Assembly (NCBI GenBank): GCA_963969495.1
Contig: OZ018328.1
Span: 6,547,331 to 6,611,330 of the forward strand
From: Ceratothoa steindachneri
Taxonomy: Eukaryota; Arthropoda; Malacostraca; Isopoda; Cymothoidae
Direction: 5' to 3'
Length of the DNA: 64,000 nucleotides
Shown here: piece by piece, positions 49,785-62,059 of the stretch
Layout: each line of letters starts with the position of its first letter
How positions within the stretch are numbered: position 1 is the first letter of the stretch
Notes under the pieces: generated by a model
Seen by the model: only the letters and a program-made list of their open reading frames with translations
Told to the model about the DNA's origin: nothing
The model's database searches: none
Program-made: the position numbers and the translations under genes

Positions 49785-50127
49785 AGTCGCGTGTGAGTCT
49801 ATTCCCGAGCGACTCTTATCTCACTATGTTGGTCGGTCAGTCCTCGTTTTGCTTTCTTTTGTTTTTGTAATAACATCATAACTATTCGGCCGATTATAAC
49901 GAAGTTTGAAAACCTTATGATGTTTTACACTCTCTTTCGAATGCTTTAATTGTCAAAGTCATCCCAAGGTTAGCCCGGGAATTATCATGATTTGGCAATA
50001 ACATCATAACTATTAGGACGATTCTAACGAAATTTGAAACCCTGATGTTGTTTTATATTCTCTTTCGAATGATAGTCTTACCAAGGTTAGCCCGGAATTA
50101 TTTTTTTTGCCATAACATCATAACTAT

Positions 50128-50137
50128 GCTAGGCTAT
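50128..50137. repeat. CTAGGCTATA-type satellite, left stub
   Basis: GCTAGGCTAT at the break point in the MITE module. Its last five bases are the target copy of solo LTR 4. Confidence 0.75.
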
Positions 50138-51607
50138 TGTAAGGGAATCGATACCTAACCCTCACATTTGAGTCACTGGTCTGTAACCACAACGTCTTGG
50201 CAGTGGAAGCGGGATAACCCGACCACTTAATCTCCTTCCCTCTCGCCCATCGCCTCGAAGAGAAGCTGAACGGCCGCTTCACACCATATAATGCACTAAT
50301 CAGCTCAGGTCGGACCCGTAAACCAGCAAGATTTTCCCTAAGATTTGGTATTCAATTTCACAGCATATGCGAAATTAGAGGAGCGTCGTCCTAAAGCCAG
50401 AAACTCCCCTTTATGGTTAGCTAAATGACGCTCTGAGAAAAACCGTTAGAGGAGGAGACTTAATGCAGCCTGTCCACGCATCTCCCCTCCTTTCCCTAAC
50501 CCCAGTGGGGGTGGCGAAGTATAAAATCAAATAACTTTGGAGAAACGTGGTAGATTACGTTAGTCAAGAAGATGACTAAAACCGACAAGAGGCCGGCTAC
50601 CAACAAAATGACTAAGAAGAAGCTCATCCGGAGCCAGTTCCTGGTGGTCACACCGAATTTAGAAGCCTGTCAGAGGTAGATCGTTAGAGAGATATAGACA
50701 GCGAAGACCGGCATAAGTGCCCGGCAAACCAACGGGAGGAACTGATAAGCTCACCCTCGAGGCAGTTCCTGGTGGTCACACAGAACTGTAAGTTAACTTG
50801 ATTTAAGAGGAAAGTTTAACTAACTCTCGTCAGAGAAACCCCTTATCCTGGTGTATCCCAAAACACAGAGATAGTCCTCGCCCTTGAAGAATACTCCCAA
50901 GTGAACTCCCTCAAACACTCCCCTGAGTCAAAGGATTCACGCATTAGCTCATCACTCGCCAGTGCGAATTATTTCCAGAGTAACCCGAAGAGTAGAAGAA
51001 ACATTCTTTCCCTGTCCCGTGGTGAGATTATTTCCTCCAGAAGGCGTGCGTCTCTCCATCTGCCACAGGATCCAAGGTCCTCTGCGGCTATAAAGCATTT
51101 CTCCTTCTGCCCATATGAACGCTGATCCACGCGTCGGTCCGGAAACAACATTCTTGAGGTGACAACAATTGAGTTAAAGGTTAGACTCAAATCTGATTAT
51201 CGTGGAATCTCGTAAGGTATTTAAACCCCTATTATCTGTTTCGTTGAGGTCAGTTGCATTTAATATTAAAGTGAGCTGTGGGTCAACCATTACTATAAAT
51301 TCCAGTGTGTAATTTAGTAAGCCTCACTTAAAACTTGTTTAATTCATTTCTGTGTATTTAGTGTGTTAAATTTCATTGGTTCATGTTTTTAATTAAAGTT
51401 TAAGTTTTCTTAGAAACAATTTTTTTATTAAATCCTCGAAACGCTGAGCAAGGCACTAGGAACCCTTAAAGATTAATCATAATAATAATAATCAGCATAT
51501 AATCAAATATAGCACTCTTAGAGAGAAAACGTAATCACGGAGTTTTGTAGTACGTAACCAACCCATACGCACGAACACCATCACTCGGTCCTTCCTATAC
51601 CACGACA
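50138..51607 (+). mobile_element. Solo LTR 4
   Basis: A 1,470-bp block starts TGTAAGGGAATCG and ends TATACCACGACA. It is flanked by GCTAT at 50133-50137 and 51608-51612 (perfect 5-bp duplication) and lies within the CTAGGCTATA satellite. Two short segments inside repeat GCCAGTTCCTGGTGGTCACA and GGCAGTTCCTGGTGGTCACA (near 50631 and 50761), an internal direct duplication. No gag or pol. Confidence 0.85.
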
Positions 51608-51736
51608 GCTATTATAGGTTAGGCTATAATAGCCTATGCTAAGATATAATGTACAAGGGTAAGATATACTATGCTAATTTAAGCTATAAAATGCAATGCT
51701 AGGATAGCATATGCATAGTATGTTAGGTTAGACAAT
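51608..51736. repeat. CTAGGCTATA-type satellite, middle part
   Basis: Degenerate repeats of TTAGGCTATAATAGCCTATG type between the two solo LTRs. Ends with ACAAT, the target copy of LTR 5. Confidence 0.85.
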
Positions 51737-52915
51737 TGTCGAAGAAAGAGAGACCGAGTAAGATTTTGTTTAAAGGAGTCGTGTGAAACGAGAGTTATCG
51801 GGAAATGCAATGCCCTACGCCCGTCGGCAAACTTCCGGCGAGATTAGCCGAGAATTTCTTCGGTTCAGTTGGATCATCAAAACCCCACCGCTGAGCTATA
51901 AAGGTCGAGGCGATGAGGCAGGGCTTAATTGCTTCCGTTGTCAAATATAGGAGTTCCGGCGAACGCCTATATATTCCCCCTCAGTAACTTAATCGTGAAA
52001 GTATTCCGTCAGAATCCGTCCAAGGAAGAGTCCTGAAGACGTACTCCCCCCCCCCCTCCTGGAGAAGACCCTAGGTCGTGGTGGGTAGCTGTCTCTACGT
52101 TGCTCTCGAGTGAGCCAAGCTCGGGAAATACAGAAGGTATTCGGCGGCCTCTTTTAAGACGTCTGTGGAATCATCCACTGACGGCGCATATCCTCGAGCG
52201 ATAGAACATGCTGTCATACCGGCCAGCAGCTAGGATCTTATTTGGAACGACGGCGTCAGGATCGAAGGACCCGTCCAGAAGAAGCGCACAGTCTCAGCCC
52301 CACAGGAGTTTTCCCCCTCGAGCGTCTACAGGAGAATCTTTTCCTTTTGAGCGCCTACTTGGAGAATCTTCCCTGAGGGACTACTTGTGGTATCTCCCCC
52401 CCCCCCAAAGTAAGATATTTACACCTTTCCTTTCCTCGTCGAGGCGATCCGACGCCCTCCGACTAAGACTCGTCAAGTAGTCTCCTCCCCAGTCATCTCG
52501 GATAACTAAAGTGAATTATTGTCTCGCTAAGGCTAGGATTACATTCGTATTCTTCCTAAAACCTATCGGGTTAGTACTCGGGAGTATGGAGCCCTTGCGG
52601 CATGAGTAATTATTGGTAATAATGGATAATTTTCCCATTGCTGAATTAATTAATAACTAGAGAGTGTAATTATTTGTATTATATGTTTTGTTGTGTAATT
52701 AAAGATTATTTTTGCAATTCTTGTTTAAGTCCTCCAACCACCAAAGTCTAACTAAATAAGACCAATCCCGCCAACCATATTTAAAGGATTCGAATAACAA
52801 AAACGCCGCGCACTCAACGAAATTCAATTCTAATTATTATTTTGGGATGTCGTAGTCCCTCCCCTAACAAACGAAGGAATCGAGAAATATGGGATAACTG
52901 CCTAATTCTACGACA
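51737..52915 (+). mobile_element. Solo LTR 5
   Basis: A 1,179-bp block starts TGTCGAAGAAAGAGAG and ends TAATTCTACGACA. It is flanked by ACAAT at 51732-51736 and 52916-52920 (perfect 5-bp duplication). The end TTCTACGACA is identical to that of solo LTR 2. Poly-C runs near 52050 and 52400. No coding sequence. Confidence 0.86.
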
Positions 52916-53693
52916 ACAATTCTAAGCTCTGCTTGCCAAGGGTATAATAGGATAGTATAGGCTATACTTGTCTAGGATAGTTAATTCTAGGCTAGGTTAT
53001 ACTATGCTTGGCTAGGCTAAGCTATACTAGGCTAGACAGGGCTATACTATGCTATACTAGTGTAGGCTAAAGTATAATAGGCTAGGGAGGGCTATGCTCT
53101 GCTATGCTAGGTAATATTATGTTAGGCTACGATAGGCTAGCTAACCAAGGCTATATAATAGGCTAAGCCTATGCAAGGTTATTCTAGTCTACCGTATGTT
53201 ATGATATACTAGTCTAGGCTATAATATGATACGCTTGGCTATATTATGTTAGGTGTGGTTATGCTAGGATAGGCTATAACAAGCTAGCCTATAGTATGCT
53301 AAGCTAGGCTAGGTTATCGTATGCAAGGATAAATTGGCTAGGCTATAGTAGCCTATTCTAACTTGGCTATACTATGCTAGGCTAGGGTCGGGCATGCAAT
53401 GCTAAGCCATACCTGGTTAGGCGAGACTAAGCTATAGTAAGCTAGGCTACATTAGGTAATGCTACGCTAGGCAAGGCTATACTAGGCTAGGCTAAGCTAT
53501 ACTATAATATGCTAGGTTAGACTAGGATCTACTAAGCTAGGCTAGGCTATACTAGGATACGATGGGTTAGGCTATACTAAACTAAGGTAGGATAAAGTAA
53601 GCTATACTATGCTAGGTTATACTAGGCTAGCTAGATTATACTCAGCTAGGCTAGGTTAGGCCCGGCACAGCTAGGCTATTCTATTTTAGACTA
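52916..53693. repeat. CTAGGCTATA-type satellite, main part
   Basis: About 770 bases of degenerate GCTAGGCTATACTAGGCTAG repeats. The period is irregular, built from GGCTA and TATACTA words. It is dominated by CTA/TAG and poor in CG. It ends where MITE sequence resumes. Confidence 0.92.
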
Positions 53694-53869
53694 GGTTCTA
53701 ACCAAACTTGAAACCCTTATGTTGTTTTACATTATCTTTCGAATGATAGAATCGCCAATGTCCTCCCAAGGTTAATCCAGGAATTATTGAAAGTTTTGAA
53801 GGTCGTAGGTCATAAATCAGAATAAGTGAGAGCACTCGACTTTTTGGTCAGCACACCTTGTTTTTTAAT

Positions 53870-54370
53870 GCCACAATCAGTCGAGCCAAAACATTCAGTC
53901 TTGACCATTGCCACTACAGCTGGTTTAATCAGCTCCTTCCCAATGTTATAAGGCTTCTTGCATCTGGCCATTATCCATGCCACCTCAAGGGACAAGGAAT
54001 CTTTCTCTAGAAAAAGAAACAACTGAGGGAAAATATCGAACTAACTTTGTTTTACCTGGTTTTCCCTTTCCTTCCAGTAACCAAATGGTTCTTCGTCCAA
54101 TTTTGGGTGAACTAAGTGCACATCACGCTTCAACATATTCTCCTTCATAGATTAATTGGCGAGGAATTACAGGTACTGAACACCCAGGGATCGGACGTTG
54201 CCAGATCGTTCTCTCGTCTTCGTGAATCGCTATTTCAAGACCTCAGGTTTACACTGCAATTGTCTTTTGCTTTGGGCCATTTTTTCTACTTAAACATCAA
54301 AAATGAAAAGGAGAAAATAGTAAAACAGAACATTTTTAGCAAACATCCCGGACTTCTTCGAAAAGTTAAA
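53870..54370 (-). pseudogene. hAT transposase (ZBED/SCAND3-like), N-terminal part
   Basis: Minus-strand peptides, partly frameshifted, give SMKENMLKRDVHLVHPKLDE followed by EPFGYW (the second half of a BED zinc finger, SMKP.KL.RHL...HP.L). Then come SLEVAWIMARCKKPYNIGKE and LIKPAVVAMVK, corresponding to S..VS..IAK.KKPHTI.EDL.LPA. It is the missing front of the hAT whose rear half lies at 48298-49784. About 40 residues between the two are not recognisable. The 5' terminal repeat was not found to the right. Confidence 0.72.
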
Positions 54371-54889
54371 AGTTAGTTAATCTCTGATTAAAATTAAGCA
54401 ATTTTAAGTTAATAAGAAAATAAGTAGTGTTAAAATTGAAAACAATTATTCCTACAAAATTACAACCTCAGTTACATAATTGTGTACATAATTGATTACA
54501 ATTACATCATTACATAATCTAATAAGAATAACAATAGCCTGACTCCAGACAGAGAAAACTCTTATGTAAAGACACTTAAAAAAAAACTCTCCCTCAAAAA
54601 TTCACTCATTTACAGAAACAGTAATTCTTTGGTTGCTCACTCACTCTCACTCTAGCAATACACTTAATAATTATCATAAAACTAATGCAAAAAATACCGT
54701 TATTGCTTTACCGAATTATAACAAAAATTTATACACGCGTACAATTCTGTTTCAGGCTTTTGTGTGCACAGAACTTTAAATTAGTACACATCTATTGCGT
54801 GTAAATTTCATGAAGTTTGATGGGTTGGAAGTCTATTAAAATTGAATTACGAAGGAGTACAAATACTTATATCTTCCCAGTATATGTAC
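54371..54889. other. AT-rich spacer
   Basis: No gene or repeat recognised; the lost 5' end of the hAT would be expected here. Confidence 0.35.
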
Positions 54890-55310
54890 TGTGTATGTCT
54901 GTATGCCTTCGTGTGTGTGTTGTGTATGCATGCGCATGTGGGTGCACATCTGTCCTGTGTGCGCATGTGTGTATGGGCGCGCTTGAAGGTATGCATTCGC
55001 GTGTACTGATGTGTATGCCTACCATTGTGCTTGCGTAGAAGCCTATCTCTCTGTACGCTTGAATGTAAGCCTTCGTGTGTACTGGTGTGTATGGTTGCGC
55101 TTGTGTTAGAGGGTAATCCTCTGGCTGCTGATGTGTTTGCATGTATGAGTGCTTTCATGTGTGCCTGCGCGTGTATGTATGTTTGTGCGTGCGTATTTGT
55201 GTACATGATTGTGTACGTACTTAGGCGCATGCTAGAGTGCGTGCTTTACTACATGGCTGCGGCGTTCTTGCCCGTATGGATGCGTGTGTAATGGATGCAT
55301 GCTTGTGTGA
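54890..55310. repeat. Degenerate TG/CA-rich low-complexity region
   Basis: Alternating purine-pyrimidine words such as TGTGTATGCATGCGCATGTG dominate the plus strand. The Cys/Val-rich and His/Thr-rich frames here are artefacts of composition. Confidence 0.85.
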
Positions 55311-56137
55311 AAGTCTGTGCGTGGATGGGTGCTTGTCCCTCCCCTTCCCTCCCTTTCTAATGCCCCCCGCCCCCCTTTCTCCCCATTAAGCGTTTGTTCC
55401 TCGCCCAGGGGCTGTTTGCCCTTCTCCGACCTCGACATAACCGATCATTTTACAACCAGTGACTGGGCCGCAGGTACCGGAGCCCTTCTGCGGGCCCGCC
55501 AACAAGGGAACAACCTACAAAATGATAAAATAAGCATATTTTTAGGCTATTAAAAATGAGAGTAAACAAAAATCCAAACTAATAGAAATAAAAACAATAA
55601 CAAACCAATAAACCAAAACCAAATAAAAGGCATACCCAACTGCCTCCCTTACGCACCAAATCGAGCTACCAAATGTTTTTAAAAAAATAGTACGGAGTTG
55701 CGCTCCCCGCCACCTCCTCCTCCTAAACACTATCACAACACAGCGTGGTGTGCTCCTAGGAGCCGGAGCCAGCCCGAGGGACACGCGGTAGACTGCGCTA
55801 GGAACAGGTAAAGGACCAGGTTCCTTGCATGAAGCCCTCTCAGACGGACACTCAACCTGAAGATGAGGTACAGTTTACGGTTGGGGGTTTATGAATTTAC
55901 GCAGCTATCAGGTTTGGACTATTCAAGATATTGCCACAGATAACTCCCCCCCTTCCCCTCCCAAATTAGACTTAAAATAAAATTAGGAAACTTAAAAATT
56001 CAGCAAAAACCAGGACGAAACTAATTTTTTTGCTCAGAAGTTCCAATATAAAATAACTACATTCTCATTACGTAATTAGAAAAATGTCCCAACTGTTTAT
56101 ATTTTCTCAACGCTAACGTGTATGCGATTAAACTGGC
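55311..56137. other. Unassigned sequence
   Basis: C-rich at first, then mixed. No similarity seen. Confidence 0.35.
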
Positions 56138-56437
56138 CTATTGTTGACTGTACGAGCCCTTAGCAGCAAAGAAAGGCCTATCTGGACTTGATTCAAGTCC
56201 ACAAAAAGCATGAGAGGCTTCAGATGTAAGCGTTACAGCTCTTTTAACACTTTGGCAATGAGGAGGTAGATCTAGCAGAGACAACTGTGTTCCATTCTCT
56301 AATGCCTCTTGAAGCTCCTTGTCAGAGAAGGCGTCCGCAAGAGCAGTTTCACAGTTCTCACCAATGGTTTCCTTTTGACGCTTATTGGCCGACTCTCCAC
56401 TTCTGAGGGACTCTGGGGAAACATACAGTCTTCGCAA
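56138..56437 (-). pseudogene. C-terminal fragment of a second uncharacterised arthropod multi-copy family
   Basis: The minus-strand peptide contains KELQEALENGTQLSLLDLPP, then HCQSVKRAVTLTSEASHAF, and ends KGSYSQQ-stop. I recall a family with LP.HSQSVERAVKLVTEAS followed by a closing KGSYS, found in many copies in arthropod genomes and of unknown role. Only the last ~100 residues are present. Confidence 0.45.
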
Positions 56438-57284
56438 AAAAAGATAATACGAGGGGTACCGAATAAAATGCGAGTGTTTTTATCAAAGGATTTAACCATC
56501 ACATTCAGTCAGGAATATGAAAGGAGACATAAAGGTGATGATAAAGCCATCGTCGAAATTCAATAGTCCTTTGTCTTTGCAAACGAAAATTTACATCTTT
56601 CTTTGAAATTGGAGTGACTAAGACAAAGATTGTTTTCACGTGACGTGGACATGTAAGAAAATGAATGAGAATGGCCTTCTCAGAATCTATGAGAGTGTGT
56701 GCTGTTGTGCAAACCATTAGGGGTGGGGGGTGTAAGAGATTAATTATGTAAATGTGTGTGTGAGATAAAGTGAATGACAGACAAGTGAATGCTATTGTGC
56801 ACGAAGCGGGGTACGTACAAAGGGGGCACTTGTTTTCTGCCGGGGTTTTCTACTCGTGGTCGGATAAAAAAGTCAGAAAAACAATCACAATTTTGACTCG
56901 GGGGGGAAAAAAAGGTCACAGGAAAGTCGCATTTAATTTATACGCCATAAACAACCAAAATAATGAAAGAACTTGTAAAATATGTACTGACAGTTTATGG
57001 GTTCTACATACTGACACCCTAATTTTATATTTTGGGGGCATGACAGAAATGTGAAAAATAGAGATTTATTGAGTTTCTTAATCAACACAATGAAACGAAG
57101 CATCTGAGTCAGTAATTAACAAAACACGACAGAATGTCAGATTAGGAACTACTAAAGAACCCAAGATCCATTGTAGGGTAGGCATAAAAACAGGGGAAAA
57201 GATGGAATATAATGGGGTAAGGAAAGAGAATATATGTATTAATAATTAATTTTACTACTTTTATTTCATTAGGGTTAATATTTT
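56438..57284. other. Unassigned sequence
   Basis: No convincing coding content. Confidence 0.35.
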
Positions 57285-57480
57285 AAAATACTATTTATCG
57301 ATTCTATTCTTAAACATATTTATTGTACTTCCTTCGAAGAAATTCTTAGGCAAGGTATTCCAAGTCTGGGTTATTTTATAACGAAAGAAATTTTAGGATA
57401 AAGGGTGTTAAATATTTTGTTTACTAGCAGAAAACCGTTATTTCTAGTTACCTACCGGTTATCTATCTCAAATATTTAAT
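57285..57480 (-). pseudogene. CR1/L2-type LINE C-terminal scrap
   Basis: The minus strand reads VTRNNGFLLVNK, then (shifted) FFRYKITQTWNTLPKNFFEG and STINMFKNRI. It aligns with TRNHGFKLEL, MWNALPVEVVNSESVDQFKS of the LINE at 20.2 kb. It is a different, older copy. Confidence 0.7.
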
Positions 57481-58779
57481 TATAATTTATACCAGGCAAT
57501 GGTTTCACCACTCCTTCCCTAAGGGGGGAGCTTGCGCTTCGCTACTAAGATTAAAATTTCAAATCTAAAAAAATTTCCGAACTTCGCCAATTATAATAAT
57601 TTTAAAAAGGAACTCTAGACTAAATTTTTTCTCCTTTCAAAATATCACGTTGCTAAAATATTGAGTTATAGAAGAAAATATATAAAAATATAAATTTTCT
57701 GAACTTTGCCATTTGTAATTCTTTGGGTTTAAAAAAATTCTCAAAATTTCGATACTTATATTTATTTCTGAACTTTAATAAAAAAATCATAAGTCATAAC
57801 CAAACTAAGATGATATTATTATTCAAATACTAAAAAAAAATTCCCTTCTTAAATTATAGAGTTAGTGATGATGATGATGATTACCGAACCCGTTTAATAT
57901 TTTAACGAATTCATTAAATTGGTCTTGTAAATACCGATCTTCAAGTAAAAGCAGTATTAGGTCCAGCAGTCTTTCTTCGTACCAGAGGTAGCACGCTGGC
58001 CGACGCTACACTTGACAGCTTCTTGAGGGGGTACACACTGGTGCCAAAAGGACGTGTCATTCTGTCTTGTCATGCCCACGTATATAAATTGTATTGTCAG
58101 TAATTAAAAGTTTTATTTTGTCATTTAACTCATATTTAAAATACAATTTATTACTTTCCTGTTTATGGTATGTAAATAATTTTGTCCCTGTAACTTTTTC
58201 CCCTAGATTCGGGTATTTTAGTAACATTAATTTACAACTACCTGACCTTGTTACTATCATGGATATGATAAAGTTGAGATGATCACAAATGTTCTTTTAA
58301 CGTAGTTGGAAATAGAGAGTTAACTAAATGAAGTATGTAAATAATAAAGCTAAATCTTAATCTTATGTTTAGAAACAATCGGACTAAGTACCAATCTTCG
58401 TTCTGATTCTACGTGGAAATCGATTCCATTTACAGATTCTGGATTTCTTCTCCTTTTGGATTCGTTCATTTCGTGACTTGATTCTGTATACTTGATTCGA
58501 TTCAGTATCGGATAGTTTTAAGTTTAATCTTTTAAGTGTGATTTTGATTTTAATTTTGATCAATGATTGGTTATTTTTTTATTACTTTGTTTAGCAGTGA
58601 AAACCTGGATGTTGTTTACCCGGAATACATCCATTGAATCCTTTCGATTTAAGAGAAACTGAAGGTTCGCCTCATGAGGAATTCATCGGTTTCATTCAGG
58701 ATAATTGATCGTGCATTTAGAATGCGCCATGCATCATTTGGGAACGGATCAAACAAAAAAGAATTTTCTAGAATATTTA
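57481..58779. other. AT-rich unassigned sequence
   Basis: Short GATGATGATGATGA tract near 57870. No gene recognised. Confidence 0.35.
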
Positions 58780-59330
58780 CAACCGAACTACTACACTCTT
58801 GGTAAAAAAAAATTCCACCGATCAATTACACTCTTGGTAATTTTTTTACCACCGATCTGCTACACTTGGTACAACTATTACCATCGATCTACTACACTTG
58901 TTGGTATTTCTTTACCACCGATCTACTAAACTTGTTGGTAACATTTTTATAACCGATATACTACACTCTTGGTAATTTTTTTTACTACCAATCTACTACA
59001 CTCTTGGTATTTTTTTTTACCACCGGTCTACTAAACTTTTTGGTATTTTTGACCACCGATCAACTACACTCTTGGTACATTTTTTTTACCGCCGATCTAC
59101 TAAACCTTTGTATTTTTTTACCACTGATCTACTACACTCTTGGTATTTTTTTACCACTGATCTACTACACTCTTGATATTTTTTACCACCGATCTACTAC
59201 ACTTTCGGTAGTTGTTTTACCACCGATCTACTACACTTGTTGCTAGTTTTTTTTTACCATCGATCTACTACACCCATTGGTAATATTTTTACCACCGATC
59301 TCTTTCAGGGAGGGTTTTACCATCGACCTG
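58780..59330. repeat. ~33-bp tandem array
   Basis: About 17 units of ACCACCGATCTACTACACTC followed by TTGGTATTTTTTT, with length variation in the T run. Confidence 0.93.
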
Positions 59331-60249
59331 GACTCATTTAAGATGCTTTTATTTCTCACTGGGGACTTACTGATTTACGTAGGATCCGAACCAAAGGTCT
59401 CAACAGCCGCCGGTAAGTCGACCCGAATTGGTACTCCATCCGGCGAATGACCACACCCCATGCGGCTTAACTTCGCTAAAATCAGAAGCAGTGTTTCCAC
59501 TTGACTAAGCCCTGATAAAGGTTATGAATGGTAAGTAAATTTCAAGGGGATCAAAGCGTTAACGAATGTTAAGGGTGGAGTGAGGAAAGTGTACGAAAGT
59601 TGCATTAGATTGTGTAGCTTTGTTCGAGCGTGGAAGGAGAAGGAAAGATAAAATATTGCCTCCAATTGCATAAATCAACATTATTTTTAATGTTTGAATG
59701 ACTACATACTTTTTAATGGCATTTTTAACGCGAATTTCAAATTAGTATTGTTTTTTTTCATTTTTTCATTCGTTTTTAAAACTTAGGTGAGAGAATTGTC
59801 GAGGGAGGAAAGCAGGTGACCCAAAAGTTTCTAAAGGTACACACTACTGTACGCAAGACAGCCACTATAGGAGCTGCGCTCGGGTACAAGTAAATTGGGA
59901 ATAAGGTGAGGACCTTTTTGTATTGTTGTTGTTGTTGTTTTTTCATTCGTTTTTAAAACTTACGTGAGAGAATAATTATGTTAATATTTCAATCATTGCA
60001 GGTTTATTGAAAAGTCAGCATTAAAAAAAATAGAGAAAGAAAAACGGCATTTCTTCGTTGAATCCAAAATATGCTTAAATGCTTTAGTCCTGTTCGTGTA
60101 GGAGGCAATTTTCAGTCCCTGAAGCTTTAATATTCATTCAAAATGTTAAAATGATGACAAATATGGATTAAATGAATGATGTGTTATTATAATATATTTC
60201 GTGATATTTCTTTGTAAAAATACAACCATTGTTGTCTTTCAATCAAGGA
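59331..60249. other. Unassigned sequence
   Basis: Contains a duplicated phrase TTTTTCATTCGTTTTTAAAA (near 59762 and 59940) with differing continuations. Confidence 0.4.
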
Positions 60250-61345
60250 GAAATCACCTTTAAGATCATCAATGACTTCAAAAAGACTGGCCACATTACA
60301 TTACTATTAAGAAGTCTTCCGGACGCCCAAGAGCTTTAAATGAATTCCAAGATTGCCTCCTGGTAAGATCCCAGTTCAAGGATCGGGTTGCTTCCAGTGC
60401 CAAGCTTTTTCACGATTGGAAAGAGGCAGGTGTGAACTGCTTCAGCGGGCACAGTGAGGAGGAGACTTTTCGACAGAGGTTTCAAGCCGCGAATGCTTAG
60501 AGAAGCCTCATCTCGCCGAGAACCTTACAGATAGGCTCCACTTTTGTAGGGAATATAAAGAATGGACTGTTAAACAGTGGGGCAAAGTGATACTTTCTGA
60601 TGAAGCTCCCTTCCGCTTGTTTGGAGCTTCTGGAAAATCCCTCGTTAGTAGGAGAAAAGAGCGTGTTTAGGATTCCTGTGTCGTGCCAACGGTGAAGCAT
60701 CTGGACACTCTCTATGCCAGGGCTGATTCTCATCTAAGGGAGCTAGAGTACAGAAATTTTGTCCACGAACACTGCCCTGAACTCAAAATGGTCACAAAAC
60801 GTACTCCATCAGCAACATTATCTCAGCAGTTTAGGACCAAGTTAGGGTTGATAACTGTACTTTTCAGCCTGATGGCGCACCTTGTGCAAGGCAAATGCAG
60901 TAACAAAGTCTTTGGCTGAAAATAACATCAAACCTTTGAGACCTTAGACTGGAAATTCGCCATATTTGAACCCAATAGAGAATTTGTGGGCGATAATGAA
61001 ACTGGCGGTTGAAAAACAGAACCATACAATTATGAGCAGTTGCGGATATTACACAAAAATGGAGTAATATTAATAAAAAATAATTACAAATTCAGGTCAA
61101 CAGAACCAAAACGAATTGAAGCTTGTCCTGAAAACGAGGGATATTGGAAATATTGACTGCGCGCATCAATTGACTGTATTTAGTAATATAATGGGTTGGA
61201 GTTTTAAATTTGTGCATATTTCACCTTTAAATTATGATACAAACACTAAAAACGAATGCAACGTTTGATTAAGTCTATTAAATTTCTTACATATATGAAA
61301 AAATACAATAGTTTCAAAACTTTTGCAATGACTGTATATAGATTC
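60250..61345 (+). pseudogene. Tc1-like transposase pseudogene
   Basis: Frameshifted plus-strand blocks give TSKRLATLHY-like HTH traces, then KPHLAENLTDRLHFCREYKE followed by WTVKQWGKVILSDEAPFRLF (first catalytic Asp), GASGKSLVSRRKERV, then a decayed QPDGAPC (second Asp) and SPYLNPIENLW (Glu) in other frames. This is the canonical Tc1 order. GTTTCAAAACTTTTGCAATG followed by ACTGTA near 61315-61338 may be the right terminus. No left terminus was recognised. Stops and shifts make it inactive. Confidence 0.78.
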
Positions 61346-62059
61346 CTATAAGAATAATTATAATTAACGCAGAACATTAATCAAAATTGTTATCACATTG
61401 GGTATTGTAGAGAAGAAGTATGAGTACCTAAATCGATTCTCATAAGCATTATGAGATAATCGATCAACCAACATAATTCCTCCAAGTTTGAATGAAGAAA
61501 GTCTCTCCTGAAACCTCGATTTCTTTTTTCCTTATGTTAGATTTGTGCTTCTTTCATAAATGTTAGGTAACCTAATGATTTTGAGTTCAACCATACAACC
61601 AGTTCATCCAATTATCCCAAAAGACACACTTTACTATTTAAAAGTCCGTGTTGGTTAAGGCAATTAATAGGAAGCAAAGAATTTACAGTCAACCAAGGAA
61701 GCAGAACAATAGGCTATGAATGCCTGACGAGCCATGGTGTGCTTCAGACTGAATAGACTTTGCTTTGCTTTATGTGTAAATGATAGCGAGGGAAGTGGGT
61801 TATTTCTCTTATTTCTTAATATCTTCTAATATTTTTTCTTCCTTTTTCTTTGTCTAGTCGTCTATGACTTTATTGGTTGTGTTTCAATCCCGCCTTCCTG
61901 TGTAGTTCTTGTTTTTTCCTCTTTGCTGCCTGTACCTGTAATTAAATACACATATTTATTCTGCTCTCTCTGTAGTTTCTTTTTCCCGTGTTTTTGAGGC
62001 GGAGAAGAGTGTGGGTGCGGGATACAAGAGTATGGCTTTTAGTAGGGTAAGTTTGGTAC
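61346..62059. other. Unassigned sequence
   Basis: No features recognised. Confidence 0.35.

Larger units (their letters stand above)
49785..53841 (+). mobile_element. MITE-like element, hugely expanded by an internal satellite and two LTRs
   Basis: Left arm AGTCGCGTGTGAG; right arm AGAGCACTCGACT. Two full internal modules (about 49865-50100) are followed by a third that starts CATAACATCATAACTAT (to 50127). This third module is broken by a GCTAGGCTAT satellite and resumes at about 53694 with TCTAACCAAACTTGAAACCC, then the normal 3' part. Without the inserted material the element would be about 490 bp. The flanking hAT pieces show where it landed. Confidence 0.8.

Noticed and set aside
54817..55291. 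Cys/Val-rich plus frames and His/Thr-rich minus frames
   Set aside because: They come from degenerate TG/CA low-complexity sequence.
58705..59246. 74- and 80-codon plus-strand frames
   Set aside because: They are translations of the 33-bp tandem array.
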